Shown one piece after another: positions 63,740 through 64,000 of a stretch of DNA of 64,000 bases. The DNA is from Actinoalloteichus fjordicus (lineage in GTDB: Bacteria; Actinomycetota; Actinomycetes; Mycobacteriales; Pseudonocardiaceae): assembly GCF_001941625.1 (NCBI RefSeq), contig NZ_CP016076.1:4092001-4156000 (forward strand), in the 5' to 3' direction. The notes beneath the pieces are model-generated. The model had not been told where the DNA came from and did not search any database. It saw only the letters and a list, made by a program, of their open reading frames with translations. The first letter of the stretch is position 1; every line of letters starts with the position of its first letter. The translations under genes were made by a program, and so were the position numbers.

Positions 63740-64000
63740 TCACCGCACGATCGCCTCTTGGACCACCGGCATGCCGCGCTTCTGCCGATCGCCGTTCCGC
63801 CCTCGGCGTGCGGCATGACTCGCGGCGGTGTTCTCGGCCAGGGTTCGCGCCTCAGCTCGTGAGATCGCCGCCTGCGGGCGGAGATCGGCCATCGCCGGGT
63901 CGAACTCGACTGCGGTCAACTCGACGGCGATCACGGTGACCTCGGCGCCGAACAGGTCGCCGAAGATACGTCGCAGGTATGGCGTCGCATGGTCCCAGCC
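63740..64000 (-). CDS. Flavodoxin-fold azoreductase-like protein, C-terminal part (cut by window edge)
   Basis: 86 residues and the stop are inside the window; the 5' part lies beyond base 64000. The visible part starts GWDHATPYLRRIFGDLFGAE, followed by VTVIAVELTAVEFDPAMADL. This matches the last strand and helix of FMN-dependent NADH-azoreductases of actinomycetes, where GWD and YLRxxFG are typical. An internal GTG at 63934 is not the true start. The Arg-rich tail (HAARRGRNGDRQKRG) is not family-typical. Confidence 0.6.
   Translation of the reverse strand, partial: GWDHATPYLRRIFGDLFGAEVTVIAVELTAVEFDPAMADLRPQAAISRAEARTLAENTAASHAARRGRNGDRQKRGMPVVQEAIVR

Overview
The window is high-GC DNA with actinobacterial codon use, ATGA/GTGA gene overlaps, GTG starts and Streptomyces-type gene families. 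It most likely comes from a Pseudonocardiales-type actinomycete. It holds three blocks: part of an enediyne-type natural product cluster (about 1-41.7 kb), a small ribosomal-peptide (RiPP) operon (41.9-47.9 kb), and a complete type I-E CRISPR-Cas locus with three arrays (49.9-62.9 kb).

Block 1. A methyltransferase, an iterative type I polyketide synthase (KS-AT-DH-KR-ACP) and an aryl-CoA/AMP ligase (1001-8982) form the set that builds and activates an aromatic acid (6-methylsalicylate or naphthoate type) in chromoprotein enediyne clusters such as neocarzinostatin and maduropeptin. A second set (21624-30322) matches the beta-tyrosine branch of C-1027-like pathways: MIO tyrosine aminomutase, adenylation enzyme, free carrier protein, FAD halogenase, FAD/FADH2 ring hydroxylase and condensation enzyme. 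Next to it is a secreted two-cysteine protein (30525-31061), a candidate chromophore-binding apoprotein. A glycosyltransferase, a sugar-nucleotide SDR, two P450s, a catechol-type O-methyltransferase, a DHA2 efflux pump, two paralogous FAD monooxygenases, an acyl-CoA-dehydrogenase-like monooxygenase and an alcohol dehydrogenase are interspersed. The enediyne core synthase (PksE) is not in the window, so this is one part of a larger cluster. An ArsR/SRPBCC pair opens the window and a decayed ArsR copy lies at 36.9-37.1 kb. A four-gene run follows (EF-hand protein, isopropylmalate-dehydrogenase-like protein, isochorismatase-family hydrolase, methyltransferase).

Block 2. On the minus strand, an MFS exporter, an S9 peptidase, a 31-codon peptide gene too short for usual ORF calling, a radical-SAM RiPP C-methyltransferase and a DUF5825 protein follow one another. 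The peptide ends in a valine-rich beta-strand-like tail. This looks like a complete small RiPP pathway.

Block 3. The cas order on the minus strand is cse1-cse2-cas7-cas5-cas6e-cas1-cas2. cas3 stands apart, separated by array 2. Three arrays (7 intact plus about 3 degenerate, 26, and 21 plus a relic repeats) carry three repeat variants that keep one CTCCAC/GTGGAG stem, and share a leader. At array 1 that leader is the 3' end of cas2 itself. Upstream of cse1 are two decayed repeats flanking a 20-nt pseudo-spacer. Its seed matches, behind an AAG motif, a site 100 nt away in the same intergenic region. This is the arrangement expected for a CreR-type guide RNA that lets Cascade repress its own cas operon, and it is the most interesting item here, together with the RiPP operon. 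Flanking genes are an Mrp/ApbC ATPase on the left, and a DUF1707 membrane protein and a truncated azoreductase-like gene on the right.
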